From positions 96,465-160,464 of the forward strand of contig NZ_JAVFCB010000008.1 of NCBI RefSeq assembly GCF_030865425.1: a stretch of 64,000 nucleotides of DNA, in the 5' to 3' direction. The notes below the pieces were generated by a model. The model was not told where the DNA came from, made no database searches, and saw only the letters and a program-made list of their open reading frames with translations. This document shows positions 36,701 through 43,749 of the stretch, in pieces. The stretch comes from Microbacterium capsulatum (GTDB lineage: Bacteria > Actinomycetota > Actinomycetes > Actinomycetales > Microbacteriaceae). Position numbers and translations under genes: made by a program. The stretch's first letter is position 1; each line of letters opens with the position of its first letter.

Positions 36701-36861
36701 CCGAACCGGCTCGGTTCATGAATTGCCCGCAGAACTGAGGCGAGTTCCTCGATCGTCGGTGCTGACGGCGGGCCCGGCGGTATACCCCTGAGCGCGGGCC
36801 CGACCCTCACATCCGTGAACTCGACATAGAGCGTCACCCCTCGCCGGTAGCCTCTGTGCAT
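33757..36861 (-). CDS. Large unrecognised protein heading the helicase operon
   Basis: Up to 1034 residues. The N-terminal half is helical with a striking block YWRQSWLPFVVYAAEAGYDY, then FWPSFEEVTPGW, VPSGGFAQNFPIIAWPITHA and LPVYLQRHLAQLLYEFR. The middle and C-terminus are rich in beta segments (residues about 430-800) and resemble stacked Ig- or OB-like folds. Such large proteins partner DUF1998 helicases in several defence loci, but I do not recognise this family. The ATG at 36861 overlaps the divergent SLATT start; a GTG at 36837 is a possible alternative. Confidence 0.8.
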   Translation of the reverse strand: MHRGYRRGVTLYVEFTDVRVGPALRGIPPGPPSAPTIEELASVLRAIHEPSRFGKLDVGRIRKTIRDDLGVVTVLGPGGVIELVSLVPRMPMESLSLLHSRLDEHFRILHSQRRALAVGAPLFALEHDLSENDLDTLTDSVRHAVASGFGARYWRQSWLPFVVYAAEAGYDYVGNEFWPSFEEVTPGWATHGDRDRIRLLFQKFGVEYGGAVPSGGFAQNFPIIAWPITHAVLPVYLQRHLAQLLYEFRTGLTTELLREPDALGKQLAARAWGYTERFRIFCSNTSLLGHVAAALLYGEEEESPYLLHSTLLRLVKGLEQERQSKIWLQGARNAASRVRAHGFQPSISRTGGGNPHGRLPKPTDPHLLLRGSETGWRVYAQMPDLSSLSRSLTHVYDELRTRRAWVEGAEDTVLARGRLATAGQEIRLTRWPISDASFIELEDGSSDVNALLRDQVEISRGPIWLFKRRGPGIAVEVKGKQVRPANTYYLVHGEDWTGDGIPGLDPVKIDVSGAIATRLVLPERLTEAESKALVAAGLSVVANVAIRPVGIVASSWDGEGAVEWMAGEPGLVGIRAEQIPAGGALSLDGEQYSLEWPDSSPEIFLSLEDLSVGEHELRITLTGNAQQTLAEGSLLVTIRDPQVRGDAAEMGEGIRLLASPARPTMSEIWAPGAITIAGPDGLRVDLAVSLRGQSDRELAKISQSITLPLLDSDWAGVAKNVRGDNRFAGSFDQAESLELTVSRAGIGHAALRADRGFQPLRWQLFREREQTRAHLIDRTDSPDTRVLLYRVETPVTLEELDPRSDVLVPATGGLLRAKGGEGIDASATILLPTRPNDLLGTRVRPNVQTGARTPGELLRLVLHHQRWAEADLPGDAFAQHERDIVLEAITRALVSLAGGSRWAAVERKLANSNDPFDLIDKLQDVVGDSEDQKRLAKKIGQSLYVWQDPAALLTGFSGVIQGTLRASGVIGHDSAPRFLLTLAGHSSRILSWPEVERGYLMQQVITSPVLLRAARFAVVGTRLMGEAEQSSRGF

Positions 36862-37390
36862 GGACGATAAGGGGGACGGGTCCGTGCGCCGCGCGGCCCT
36901 GCTGCGCGAGTTCGCGGAGCTTGAGAATCGCGCAATGTGGAGCTGTCAGGGACAGTTCGAGCAGGCCAAGAGCTGGCAGTCGATGAATACATGGGTCGGC
37001 TCGATCTCGGCGGCGTGCGCCGCGATCTCAGGTGCACTCGTGCTCGCAGCGCATGGCCTAGACATCGTGGGAGGTCTTCTCGCCCTGGTCGCCGCCGCCG
37101 GCGGAGCGATCTTGACCATCGTCAACGCATCGCAGCGTGCGACGAAGGCGACAGCGGCCGCGAATGCGTATCTCGAGATCCAGAACGCCGCGCGCCGGGC
37201 ACGTCGAGTCGATGTTCCCTGGATCGACCTCCAGGAGGCCAGGAACATCCTTCAGAGCCTCACGGAGCGGATGGACGAGCAGAACAAGTCGGCAGAACCC
37301 ATCGCGCCGAGAGCGTACCGGCGCGCGGGCAAGAACATCCGCAAGGGCGGCCAAAAGGCAACGGTCGAGGAGCTGTCCGCGAATGACTGA
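36860..37390 (+). CDS. SLATT-like two-transmembrane effector
   Basis: 176 residues. After a basic helical leader (FAELENRAMWSCQGQFEQAK) two adjacent membrane helices appear (WVGSISAACAAISGALVLAA and GLLALVAAAGGAILTIVNAS), followed by a long soluble helix (ATKATAAANAYLEIQNAARR). This is the layout of SLATT (SMODS/SLOG-associated 2TM) effectors, thought to form membrane pores when triggered by a nucleotide signal. A GTG at 36884, eight bp after GGGGGA, may be the true start. It overlaps the CD-NTase gene by 8 bp. Confidence 0.82.
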   Translation: MDDKGDGSVRRAALLREFAELENRAMWSCQGQFEQAKSWQSMNTWVGSISAACAAISGALVLAAHGLDIVGGLLALVAAAGGAILTIVNASQRATKATAAANAYLEIQNAARRARRVDVPWIDLQEARNILQSLTERMDEQNKSAEPIAPRAYRRAGKNIRKGGQKATVEELSAND

Positions 37391-38258
37391 ACGCAGCATC
37401 GGCTCTGCATTCGAAGAGCTGCTCGCGCGGCATGTGCCAAGTGACAGGGAGCGGACGGCGGCTACGAGCCACAGGGCGTCTGTCGAGAAGGCGCTATCCA
37501 GCGTGGAGAACTACGGCCTGCGTGAAACGGGTTCCTTCCGTCACGGCACTGCCGTTCGAGGTCATTCCGACGTGGATGTCATCGTTTCGCTTCGCGGGGT
37601 GCGGCCTGCGAGTCCGGACACGGCGTTGAATAACGTCCGGAATGCGCTCATCAAGACGTTCGTCTTCACGCCCATACGTGTGAGTAGGCCAGCGGTTGTC
37701 GTCGACTTCGCGGGCGGCGCAGAGCGATGGGAAGTTATTCCGGCCTACTACCGGCGGAAGGTGGGAGAGCACGTCGTCTACAGCATCCCCGCTCCCGGCG
37801 GCGGGTGGATGGAGACGGCGCCGAGCGCACACCTCACGTATGTTACGAACGCGAACAGGTTGCCATCGGGAGGAGCTAAAGGCTTGGCACGGCTCGTGAA
37901 GACGTGGAAGTACGCAAACCCGACGAGTGCCCGGGCGCTGTCGTCGTTCTATCTGGAGATGCGTGCCGCCCAGCGTATGCAGCGCGAATCGTCGTTCATC
38001 CCCTACTTGGACTTCGCGTACCTGATGCGCGATCTCGCGAGCAGCAAGCTCGCTGACATGAACGATCCGACCGAGCTCACGGGTCGTATTCGGGCTGCGT
38101 CGACCGAGCCCTACCGAGCTACAGCTCTCGCGACGCTATCTGCCGACGCCAAGCGCGTCGCCGACGCAATCGACCTCGAGAAGGCCGGACGACGTGGCGA
38201 GGCATGGGACAAGCTCAACTACGTCTTTCCCGGCGTCTTCCCGTCCCGCTTCTACTGA
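37383..38258 (+). CDS. CD-NTase (SMODS-type nucleotidyltransferase), CBASS-like
   Basis: 291 residues. The polymerase-beta-fold active site reads GSFRHGTAVRGHSDVDV (Asp63 and Asp65), with a third acidic residue in AVVVDFAGG (Asp108). It matches the GS...SDxD pattern of cGAS/DncV-like enzymes that make cyclic oligonucleotides. SHLTY-like and LARLVKTWKYAN segments form the helical C-terminal part. No ubiquitin-like E1/E2, HORMA or TRIP13 genes accompany it, so with the 2TM protein it would be a minimal type-I CBASS-like pair. The nucleotide product is unknown. Confidence 0.88.
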   Translation: MTERSIGSAFEELLARHVPSDRERTAATSHRASVEKALSSVENYGLRETGSFRHGTAVRGHSDVDVIVSLRGVRPASPDTALNNVRNALIKTFVFTPIRVSRPAVVVDFAGGAERWEVIPAYYRRKVGEHVVYSIPAPGGGWMETAPSAHLTYVTNANRLPSGGAKGLARLVKTWKYANPTSARALSSFYLEMRAAQRMQRESSFIPYLDFAYLMRDLASSKLADMNDPTELTGRIRAASTEPYRATALATLSADAKRVADAIDLEKAGRRGEAWDKLNYVFPGVFPSRFY

Positions 38259-38323
38259 GCGGAACCAGCTGAACCGCGAGCGGGCCCGTACAACGCACCT
38301 CGTACATCAACGTCGGTGGGTTC

Positions 38324-39079
38324 GTGCATCATCAGATTGTGACCGATCTCGAGAGCCTCGTCCCTCCCTATGAGCCAGCCGCCGACACGCTAGCCTTCGC
38401 TGGCAAGGCGGCCCTTACGATGGTCCCCATCGTGGGCTCCGTCGCGGCGGAAACGCTTGCTCACGCGCTCGCAACGCGACAAGCCGAGCGCCAACACGAG
38501 TTCGACGTCGCGATCGCACGAGCGCTGGCCGAAACGATCGAGCGACTCGATCAGAACATCACCGTCGAAGACATCGTCCAGTCGGACGAGTTCATCGCCG
38601 CCGTCACGCGTGCACAGCGGACCGCAGCCGAAACAGCCAGCCAGCAGAAGAGACACCGCCTCGCGGCGGCCGTGGCCCACGCGGGACGCTGGGCCGGCTT
38701 CTCGGTGAGTGAACGCGAACAGTTCACCCGCCTCGTGGATGACTTCGACGAGATGCACGTCTGGTTGCTGCACTACTTCACTGATCCGGCGGCCTGGCTG
38801 AAGGCGCGCGGCCTTTATGAGCAGCACTCGAACATCTACATGGGCGGAATAGACGGTCCCCTCGGGTCGGCGCTCGGACTCGACGGATCCGTATGGGGCG
38901 CACCCGTCCGGCAAGCCGCCGCCGATCTCGAGCGAGCGGGGCTCGCATCCATTCCGCTTGGGACCATCATGACTGCTCAAGGAATCTTCGACCCGCGAAC
39001 CAACGGGAAGGGGCAGCGGTTCCTCGCGTTCATCAACGAGCCGAACTCCCTCGCCGCCGAGCCGCCGGAAGCTCTTTGA
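38324..39079 (+). CDS. Uncharacterised cargo protein
   Basis: 251 residues starting from GTG (38324 or 38339). A mildly hydrophobic segment AFAGKAALTMVPIVGSVAAE near the N-terminus is followed by a charged helix (RQAERQHEFDVAIARALAET) and a helical middle rich in Gln and Arg. The Gly-Lys-Ala...Pro-Val-Val-Gly form recalls small bacterial proteins of unknown function with a similar N-terminus. It lies 65 bp after the CD-NTase gene on the same strand and converges with the SIR2 gene. Confidence 0.68.
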   Translation: MHHQIVTDLESLVPPYEPAADTLAFAGKAALTMVPIVGSVAAETLAHALATRQAERQHEFDVAIARALAETIERLDQNITVEDIVQSDEFIAAVTRAQRTAAETASQQKRHRLAAAVAHAGRWAGFSVSEREQFTRLVDDFDEMHVWLLHYFTDPAAWLKARGLYEQHSNIYMGGIDGPLGSALGLDGSVWGAPVRQAAADLERAGLASIPLGTIMTAQGIFDPRTNGKGQRFLAFINEPNSLAAEPPEAL

Positions 39080-39103
39080 CCCTTTTGCTACGAGCTGTCG
39101 TGT

Positions 39104-40882
39104 TCAGCCCCAGCGCTGGTACTTAACGATCACCGCCCGGTGCTCGGTCAGCGCGGCATCGACTGTTAGCTCACGGGCCGTGAAGAACTCCTCCCATGCG
39201 GTGCCCCGCCCACGGTCGATGACCTTGCGGAGTTCGATCTCGGCTACCGGTTCCTCACCGCGCCACGCCCATTCACCCACGTACTCTCCGCTGATAGCCC
39301 GGTCGCTGGTGAGACGTTGGATCAGACCTAGCCGATATTCGAACCCCCGGAATGCCTTCTCATAGTCGTCCTTGTTCGGGATGAGGCCAATCAGATAGTG
39401 GCGCAGCGCCGCTGTGAACAGATGAGAAGCCGGATAGAGCCACTTGTTGCCACCCCAACGGGTAAAGCCGTTGATGTTGTCTTCGTTGACGATGACTCGG
39501 CCGTAGTGAAGGACCTGGGCAGCGTTGACTCGCTGATCGATTCCGATCTGCGTGGGGCCGTCGACTTCTTCGACGATGCTCAGCAGCAGCCCTTCTCGGC
39601 CGCGACGGGTCGCCGTGATCGAGATCAATGCCACTGATGCCAACGCAGGAATCAGTCGCGCAGCGAGGTAGAGGGAGTTGAACGTGTGGGTGGGAACGGT
39701 CGAACCGGCATCGATAAGACGCTGCACCACATCTGCCCAGAGGGAATCGTGGGTCCCATCGTCATGCCATACGCCCGTGATGAGGAGGGGGGCAAGCTTC
39801 TCCATCGTGGCGAAATAGCCCGCGTACATCGTGTCCAACACGTCAAAGCCCACGGAGACGGTCTCCGCCGTCACTGGCTGAGCCGTGATGAAGTCGACAA
39901 CCTCGTCGACGGTGTTCATGACGAGGTCATGCAGATCGATCCGCCGGACCGGGTCCGGGAGATACCGCTTCAATCGCGCCACCGCCATCGCCGTCGTAAG
40001 TGGCGGTGAGGAGAGACGATCCAGGGCTTCCAAGCTCTCAACGAGCTCGCCGAACAAGTCGTCCGCACTCGACGCTGGAAGAACTCTCCCGTCACGAGCA
40101 GCGAGAATCCGCTGCGCGGCGTCACCTCGGCTGCTGCGCTGATCCCAATACAGTGGGTACCGACGAGACGGAGCATCCTCTAAGGCCGCAACCAGCGCGT
40201 GATCCCAGTCCGCCGACCAACCAGAAATTACCAGGCCGTATTCGTCGAACACCTGCGCGAGAAGGCGCTTCCACTCATCCGGATACTCGGACAATTCTGC
40301 AGGCGTGTTCCGGCTCCCGAGGTCGCGATAGTCACCATGTAGCTTGATGATCGTCGCCGGTGCGTGCGCCAGCGGCGCCATTCCATTCACCGCCTCGGGC
40401 CGTGCAATCACCTGCGGAGAGATCCCGATGGATTCGAGCGCGTGCTCCATCAACCGGTCGAAGTTCGTCGTGACTATGACACGGACGGATCCACGCTTCA
40501 TGAGTTCGGCGATTGCATGATGCGCTCGGCTTGGCTCGCGTAGCGCACCGGCGTCATCGTCCGCGCCCGGCTCGAAGAAGCCAGCAAGGAGCCCCTGCCT
40601 CGCAGCCGCCGACGGAGCAAGCTGCTCGAGAAGCGTCGAATACCCAAGATCACCGCTTCCGTGTTGCTTCCACCAAGCTTCCGGGTCTGCCCGAGCGACT
40701 TCGACTTCATCATCGCCGCCCCCGGCGGCGGCCACCCGCGAGACGAGCTCGGTAACGACACCCCACCCGGTGAGCAACCCCGCGCCGGTGGAGACGCCCG
40801 ACCCCAACATCACGGCGTACACGCCGGGCTGCGAATGCATCGACGTTGCCAGAGAAACTAGAGGCGAAAGCGGCTGACTCAT
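39104..40882 (-). CDS. SIR2-domain protein (putative defence NADase)
   Basis: 592 residues. The N-terminal SIR2-like domain has MLGSGVSTGAGLLTGW (about 25-40), VTTNFDRLMEHAL with Asn140, and TIIKLHGDYRDLGS with His182, the NAD-binding and catalytic positions of SIR2 NADases. About 330 further residues of unassigned sequence follow. In prophage and defence islands such proteins deplete NAD on phage infection; that role is inferred. No Shine-Dalgarno is evident before the ATG. Confidence 0.88.
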   Translation of the reverse strand: MSQPLSPLVSLATSMHSQPGVYAVMLGSGVSTGAGLLTGWGVVTELVSRVAAAGGGDDEVEVARADPEAWWKQHGSGDLGYSTLLEQLAPSAAARQGLLAGFFEPGADDDAGALREPSRAHHAIAELMKRGSVRVIVTTNFDRLMEHALESIGISPQVIARPEAVNGMAPLAHAPATIIKLHGDYRDLGSRNTPAELSEYPDEWKRLLAQVFDEYGLVISGWSADWDHALVAALEDAPSRRYPLYWDQRSSRGDAAQRILAARDGRVLPASSADDLFGELVESLEALDRLSSPPLTTAMAVARLKRYLPDPVRRIDLHDLVMNTVDEVVDFITAQPVTAETVSVGFDVLDTMYAGYFATMEKLAPLLITGVWHDDGTHDSLWADVVQRLIDAGSTVPTHTFNSLYLAARLIPALASVALISITATRRGREGLLLSIVEEVDGPTQIGIDQRVNAAQVLHYGRVIVNEDNINGFTRWGGNKWLYPASHLFTAALRHYLIGLIPNKDDYEKAFRGFEYRLGLIQRLTSDRAISGEYVGEWAWRGEEPVAEIELRKVIDRGRGTAWEEFFTARELTVDAALTEHRAVIVKYQRWG

Positions 40883-41075
40883 GATTCATCAATACCAGCC
40901 CGCCCACTGGCGACTGGGGCAGCGCCACCTGCAGACCCCGGCGAGTGTCGCGATTCCTCATTGGGCCTGCGCGGCGTGCCCACCGGCGCCGGCAGTCCGA
41001 ACTCCGCCCAGACGTGACCGCTCGTGATACCACACGGCGACGCAACGCGGAACTCTCATGTCCAGCATGGGGAAA

Positions 41076-41157
41076 GTGTCACGACAAAGACGCACCAGTT
41101 GGACGCCAGACCGCCGCGATACGCGACATCTAGTGTCATCTCGCCGCGTTCCCGACA
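41076..41157. repeat. Transposon right end: terminal inverted repeat and internal repeats
   Basis: Read on the minus strand from 41157 the end is TGTCGGGAACGCGG...TGACAC (41133-41157), paired with the left end. Further inside are CGACAT (41124-41129) and GTGTCAC (41076-41082), related to the left-end repeats. Confidence 0.85.
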
Positions 41158-41162
41158 AAGAC
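41158..41162. repeat. Target-site duplication AAGAC, right copy
   Basis: Directly follows the CCGACA end of the element and is identical to 13730-13734. Confidence 0.93.
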
Positions 41163-41282
41163 GATCGTCTACTCGGATCCGTAGTTGGTTGTCCTCAACC
41201 CGGATGCGATCTCGCGTCGGAGCGCTCACGCCCGATCAGCGGGCCCGCATCGACCAGTGACGAGCCAACACGAAGTGCTCCG

Positions 41283-41558
41283 TCATGCGATGGCGAGGTC
41301 CAGGCGGATGCGCGCGGCGGCCTCGTCGGCCCCGCGCTCTGCGGCGATCATCTCGACGAGGGTCTGCGCTTCCTCACGGCACGCCGGGCAGCCACGGAGA
41401 TGTGCGCGGAACCGCTCCGGCAGCGGTCCGCCGTGCTCGATCAGCTGTTCGAGAACCTCGTCGGACCGGTCGAAGCAGTCGTCGCAGGACATCCAGGGCT
41501 CCGCGCCCAGGTCCAGCTGACGCAGGATGTCGTCCTCCCATGTCCTGTCCTCGTTCAT
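41283..41558 (-). CDS. Zinc-binding anti-sigma factor
   Basis: 91 residues. The motif HLRGCPACREEAQTL gives the His-x3-Cys-x2-Cys of zf-HC2/ZAS anti-sigma factors, and a second pair CDDC lies in the N-terminal part. The ATG overlaps the sigma-factor stop as ATGA, the usual coupling of ECF sigma and cognate anti-sigma. No membrane helix is present, so it would be a soluble regulator, possibly redox- or zinc-responsive. Confidence 0.82.
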   Translation of the reverse strand: MNEDRTWEDDILRQLDLGAEPWMSCDDCFDRSDEVLEQLIEHGGPLPERFRAHLRGCPACREEAQTLVEMIAAERGADEAAARIRLDLAIA

Positions 41559-42198
41559 CGGGTCGCCTCCTTCGTCTCGATCGCTTCCGTGAATCCCTGC
41601 GCAGCCAGGTGCGCACGCAATCGGCGACGCGCGTCGTGCAGCGTCTTGTAGACCGCGTTGCGGGTGCTGTTCGTGCGCTGCGCGATGACGTCGATCGGCA
41701 CGCCCTCGACGGCGATGCCGATCAGCACGCGCTGCTGATGCGGGGTCAGGGCGTCCGCGATGCCACGACGCAGCGCGGTCTTCAACGCGTCCTGGGGGCG
41801 AGCTCGGAGGGCTCGTCGAGCACGGAGACCGGTTCGGGGATCGAGTCGATGCGGACCTCCCGCCGATTCCAGACCTCGCGCCGCACGGTCGTCGCGGTCT
41901 GCAGAAGCGCGAACTTGTACGCCCACGTGGTGAACCGGCTGCGCCCCTCGAAATCACCCAGCCGCGCCAGAACCGACACGACCGCCTCATCCGCGCTCGA
42001 CTGAACGATCTCCTCGGCACGCGCCCCGCCCACCGCGGCGCCGCCGCTCATGCGGCGCAGCTGCTGCCGTGCCGCCCGCACCATCAAGGCGTGCAACCGC
42101 CGCAGGGCGTCATCGCGCTCCAGCCCGGTGCCGGTCAGCCGCGCAACCCAATCGAACTCCGCGGCGTCGGCGTCCACGGTCCATGAGGCGTCGCCCAT
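41555..42198 (-). pseudogene. ECF-type sigma factor split by a frameshift
   Basis: The first part (from ATG 42198) carries sigma region 2: LHALMVRAARQQLRRMSGGA, EEIVQSSADEAVVSVLARLG and RSRFTTWAYKFALLQTA. It runs out of frame at ELAPRTR. The second part, in another frame, has region 4: LTPHQQRVLIGIAVEGVPID, then VIAQRTNSTRNAVYKTLHDA. They meet at a five-C run (minus strand GCCCCCAGG near 41,797). One extra C restores a continuous ELAPQDALKTAL. It is either a recent inactivation, a phase-variable tract or a sequencing error. Confidence 0.8.
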
Positions 42199-42373
42199 AG
42201 CACGATTGTGCTCCCTCACGGCCAGCGCTTGAAGTCCCATACCTGCTTGGTGTCGGCCGCGCCCGGAATCTTACCGACGTCCGCCCACCACGATTCCGCG
42301 GGTAAGAACGCCCGGGCCACCGACACGGAACGGGTATGGGAGCGACCCGCCCCCGCCGAGGAAGGCAGGAACC

Positions 42374-43084
42374 ATGAACACCACCATCGCGCGAATGCGC
42401 ACCGTCACCACCGCGACGCTCGCGGGCTTCGTCCTGGTCGCCGCGCTCGCGCTGACCGGATGCAGCACCTCCGCGGCGTCCGCGGCCCACGCCGACACCG
42501 GCGCCGGCGCGGCAGCCCCGATGCACATGGCGAACGGCAGCTCGATCGACAAGCAGATCGAGCTCTACACGACCATGTCCAACCTGTGGGCCCAGCACAT
42601 GGAATGGACCTACGCCACCGTCGTCGCCTTCGCCCAGGGTTCGCCGGGCCTGACGGCGACCCTGGACCGGCTGCTGCAGAACCAGACCGACATCGGCAAC
42701 GCCGTCGGGTCGTTCTACGGCACCGCCGCCGGGGACCAGCTGACCGCACTGCTGAAGACCCACATCGAGGATGCCGTCCCGGTGCTCACCGCGGCCAAGG
42801 CCGGCGACACGGCCGCGCTCAACACGGCCGTCGCGGCTTGGTACGCGAACGCGAAGCAGATCGGCGACTTCCTCGCCGCGGCCAACCCGCACTGGGGGAA
42901 GGCCGACATGGAGGACATGATGCAGACCCACATCACTCAGACCCTCGCATACGCGTCCGACCTGCTGCACGGTGACTATGCCAAGGCCATCGTGGACTAC
43001 GGAACCGCCGAGACCCACATGCAGCAGATGGCCACCATGCTCAGCGCCGGCCTGATCAAGCAGTTCCCGAAGAAGTTCGACTGA
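42374..43084 (+). CDS. Secreted lipoprotein, helical repeat family of unknown function
   Basis: 236 residues. The signal peptide ends in the lipobox LALTGC. The mature part contains two related helical halves: LWAQHMEWTYATVVAFAQ with RLLQNQTDIGNAVGSFYG, and HWGKADMEDMMQTHITQTLA with GLIKQFPKKFD. Similar proteins occur in bacilli and actinobacteria without an established role. It diverges from the ECF sigma gene over a 175-bp gap, so it may be a target of that sigma factor. Confidence 0.8.
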   Translation: MNTTIARMRTVTTATLAGFVLVAALALTGCSTSAASAAHADTGAGAAAPMHMANGSSIDKQIELYTTMSNLWAQHMEWTYATVVAFAQGSPGLTATLDRLLQNQTDIGNAVGSFYGTAAGDQLTALLKTHIEDAVPVLTAAKAGDTAALNTAVAAWYANAKQIGDFLAAANPHWGKADMEDMMQTHITQTLAYASDLLHGDYAKAIVDYGTAETHMQQMATMLSAGLIKQFPKKFD

Positions 43085-43191
43085 CCGACCCCCGTGTCCC
43101 GGCCTCGCGAAGGCCGGGACACGCAATCCGCGTTCCCGACGGGATCCCGGATCCGGTGGACGCACCGCGCGCGCCGACCTACCCTGAGCGC

Positions 43192-43668
43192 ATGGACGCG
43201 AACGCCGACCCGCACGTCATCGCCGCAGATCTGCTGCCCACGCCGTTCTCGGCGGCGGAGATCCGCGACGAGCTGCGGGGCGGCGCGCTGTTCCGGATCC
43301 GGGTCGAAGCCGCGGACGGATCCGTCACCGAGCGGATCAACCGCCTGATCGACGGCGACGACGAGGGCATCACGACGGAGAGCTGGACCGCAGACGCGGA
43401 GCCGACCCGGCGACGCAGCACGTGGCGCGAGCTGCAGGAGCACGCGGCCTTCCCCGCCGCCCTCGCGCGGCGCAGCATCGAGGTGCTCGAGCATCCGCTC
43501 GGGCGCGCGGAACTGATCCGCTACGACGTGGCGGATCCGGACGGCGACGAGGTGTTCTGGTTCTCGCCCGCGCATCCGGGGATGCCGGTGCGCTACGAGA
43601 TCTCGACCGCCGACGGCGTGATGCGCACGACCGTGGTCGAGATCACCCGCGACGCGGATCGGGGCTGA
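43192..43668 (+). CDS. Conserved hypothetical protein
   Basis: 158 residues from the ATG at 43192. The acidic protein has LPTPFSAAEIRDELRGGALF, TWRELQEHAAFP and VFWFSPAHPGMPVRYEISTA. No signal peptide or helix-turn-helix. It appears to be a soluble beta-rich actinobacterial family without a known role. Its stop lies a few bases before the partial duplicate of the ABC1 kinase gene. Confidence 0.7.
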   Translation: MDANADPHVIAADLLPTPFSAAEIRDELRGGALFRIRVEAADGSVTERINRLIDGDDEGITTESWTADAEPTRRRSTWRELQEHAAFPAALARRSIEVLEHPLGRAELIRYDVADPDGDEVFWFSPAHPGMPVRYEISTADGVMRTTVVEITRDADRG

Positions 43669-43688
43669 GCGGCGGCGTCAGCGCGGCC

Positions 43689-43749
43689 CGCGGCCGCGGA
43701 ACCCGGCGAACAGGGCGTGCAGCAGCTGTAGCCCCGACACGCTCATCAG
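43689..43749. repeat. Duplicate of the ABC1-kinase gene 3' end (left copy flanking fic)
   Basis: This 61-bp stretch repeats 44658-44721 with two mismatches and a 3-bp deletion (one codon). On the minus strand it still reads as the kinase C-terminus (MSVSGLQLLHALFAGFRGRG) up to a stop at 43678-43680. It immediately follows the fic stop codon, which itself lies in the repeat. It looks like an attachment-type direct repeat. Confidence 0.85.

Larger units (their letters stand above)
13735..41157. mobile_element. Complete Tn7-like transposon with defence cargo (27,423 bp)
   Basis: Bounded by imperfect inverted repeats beginning TGTCGG and flanked by a perfect 5-bp AAGAC duplication. The left end encodes TnsA, TnsB, TnsC and a TniQ-family selector in overlapping order. 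The remaining 21 kb holds anti-phage-type genes. Its coding sequence is visibly less GC-biased than the flanking genes. No CRISPR array or Cascade gene is seen, so targeting must rest on TniQ and/or TnsC. Removing it rejoins 13734 to 41163, leaving an intact arsR promoter. Confidence 0.95.
40883..41282. other. Intergenic region containing transposon right end and chromosomal flank
   Basis: No convincing gene. 40883-41157 is the non-coding right end of the transposon. 41163-41282 is chromosome that before insertion lay directly upstream of arsR; it contains GGTTG-TCCT-CAACC (41187-41200), a small hairpin. Confidence 0.7.

Noticed and set aside
22440-36861. DISARM system
   Set aside because: A DUF1998 helicase is present, but there is no methyltransferase, separate DrmA/DrmB pair or PLD protein (DrmC); the DruA signature points to Druantia instead.
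13735-41157. CRISPR-associated (CAST-type) transposon
   Set aside because: The core genes are Tn7-like, but no Cas gene, CRISPR repeat or guide-like array is present in the element.
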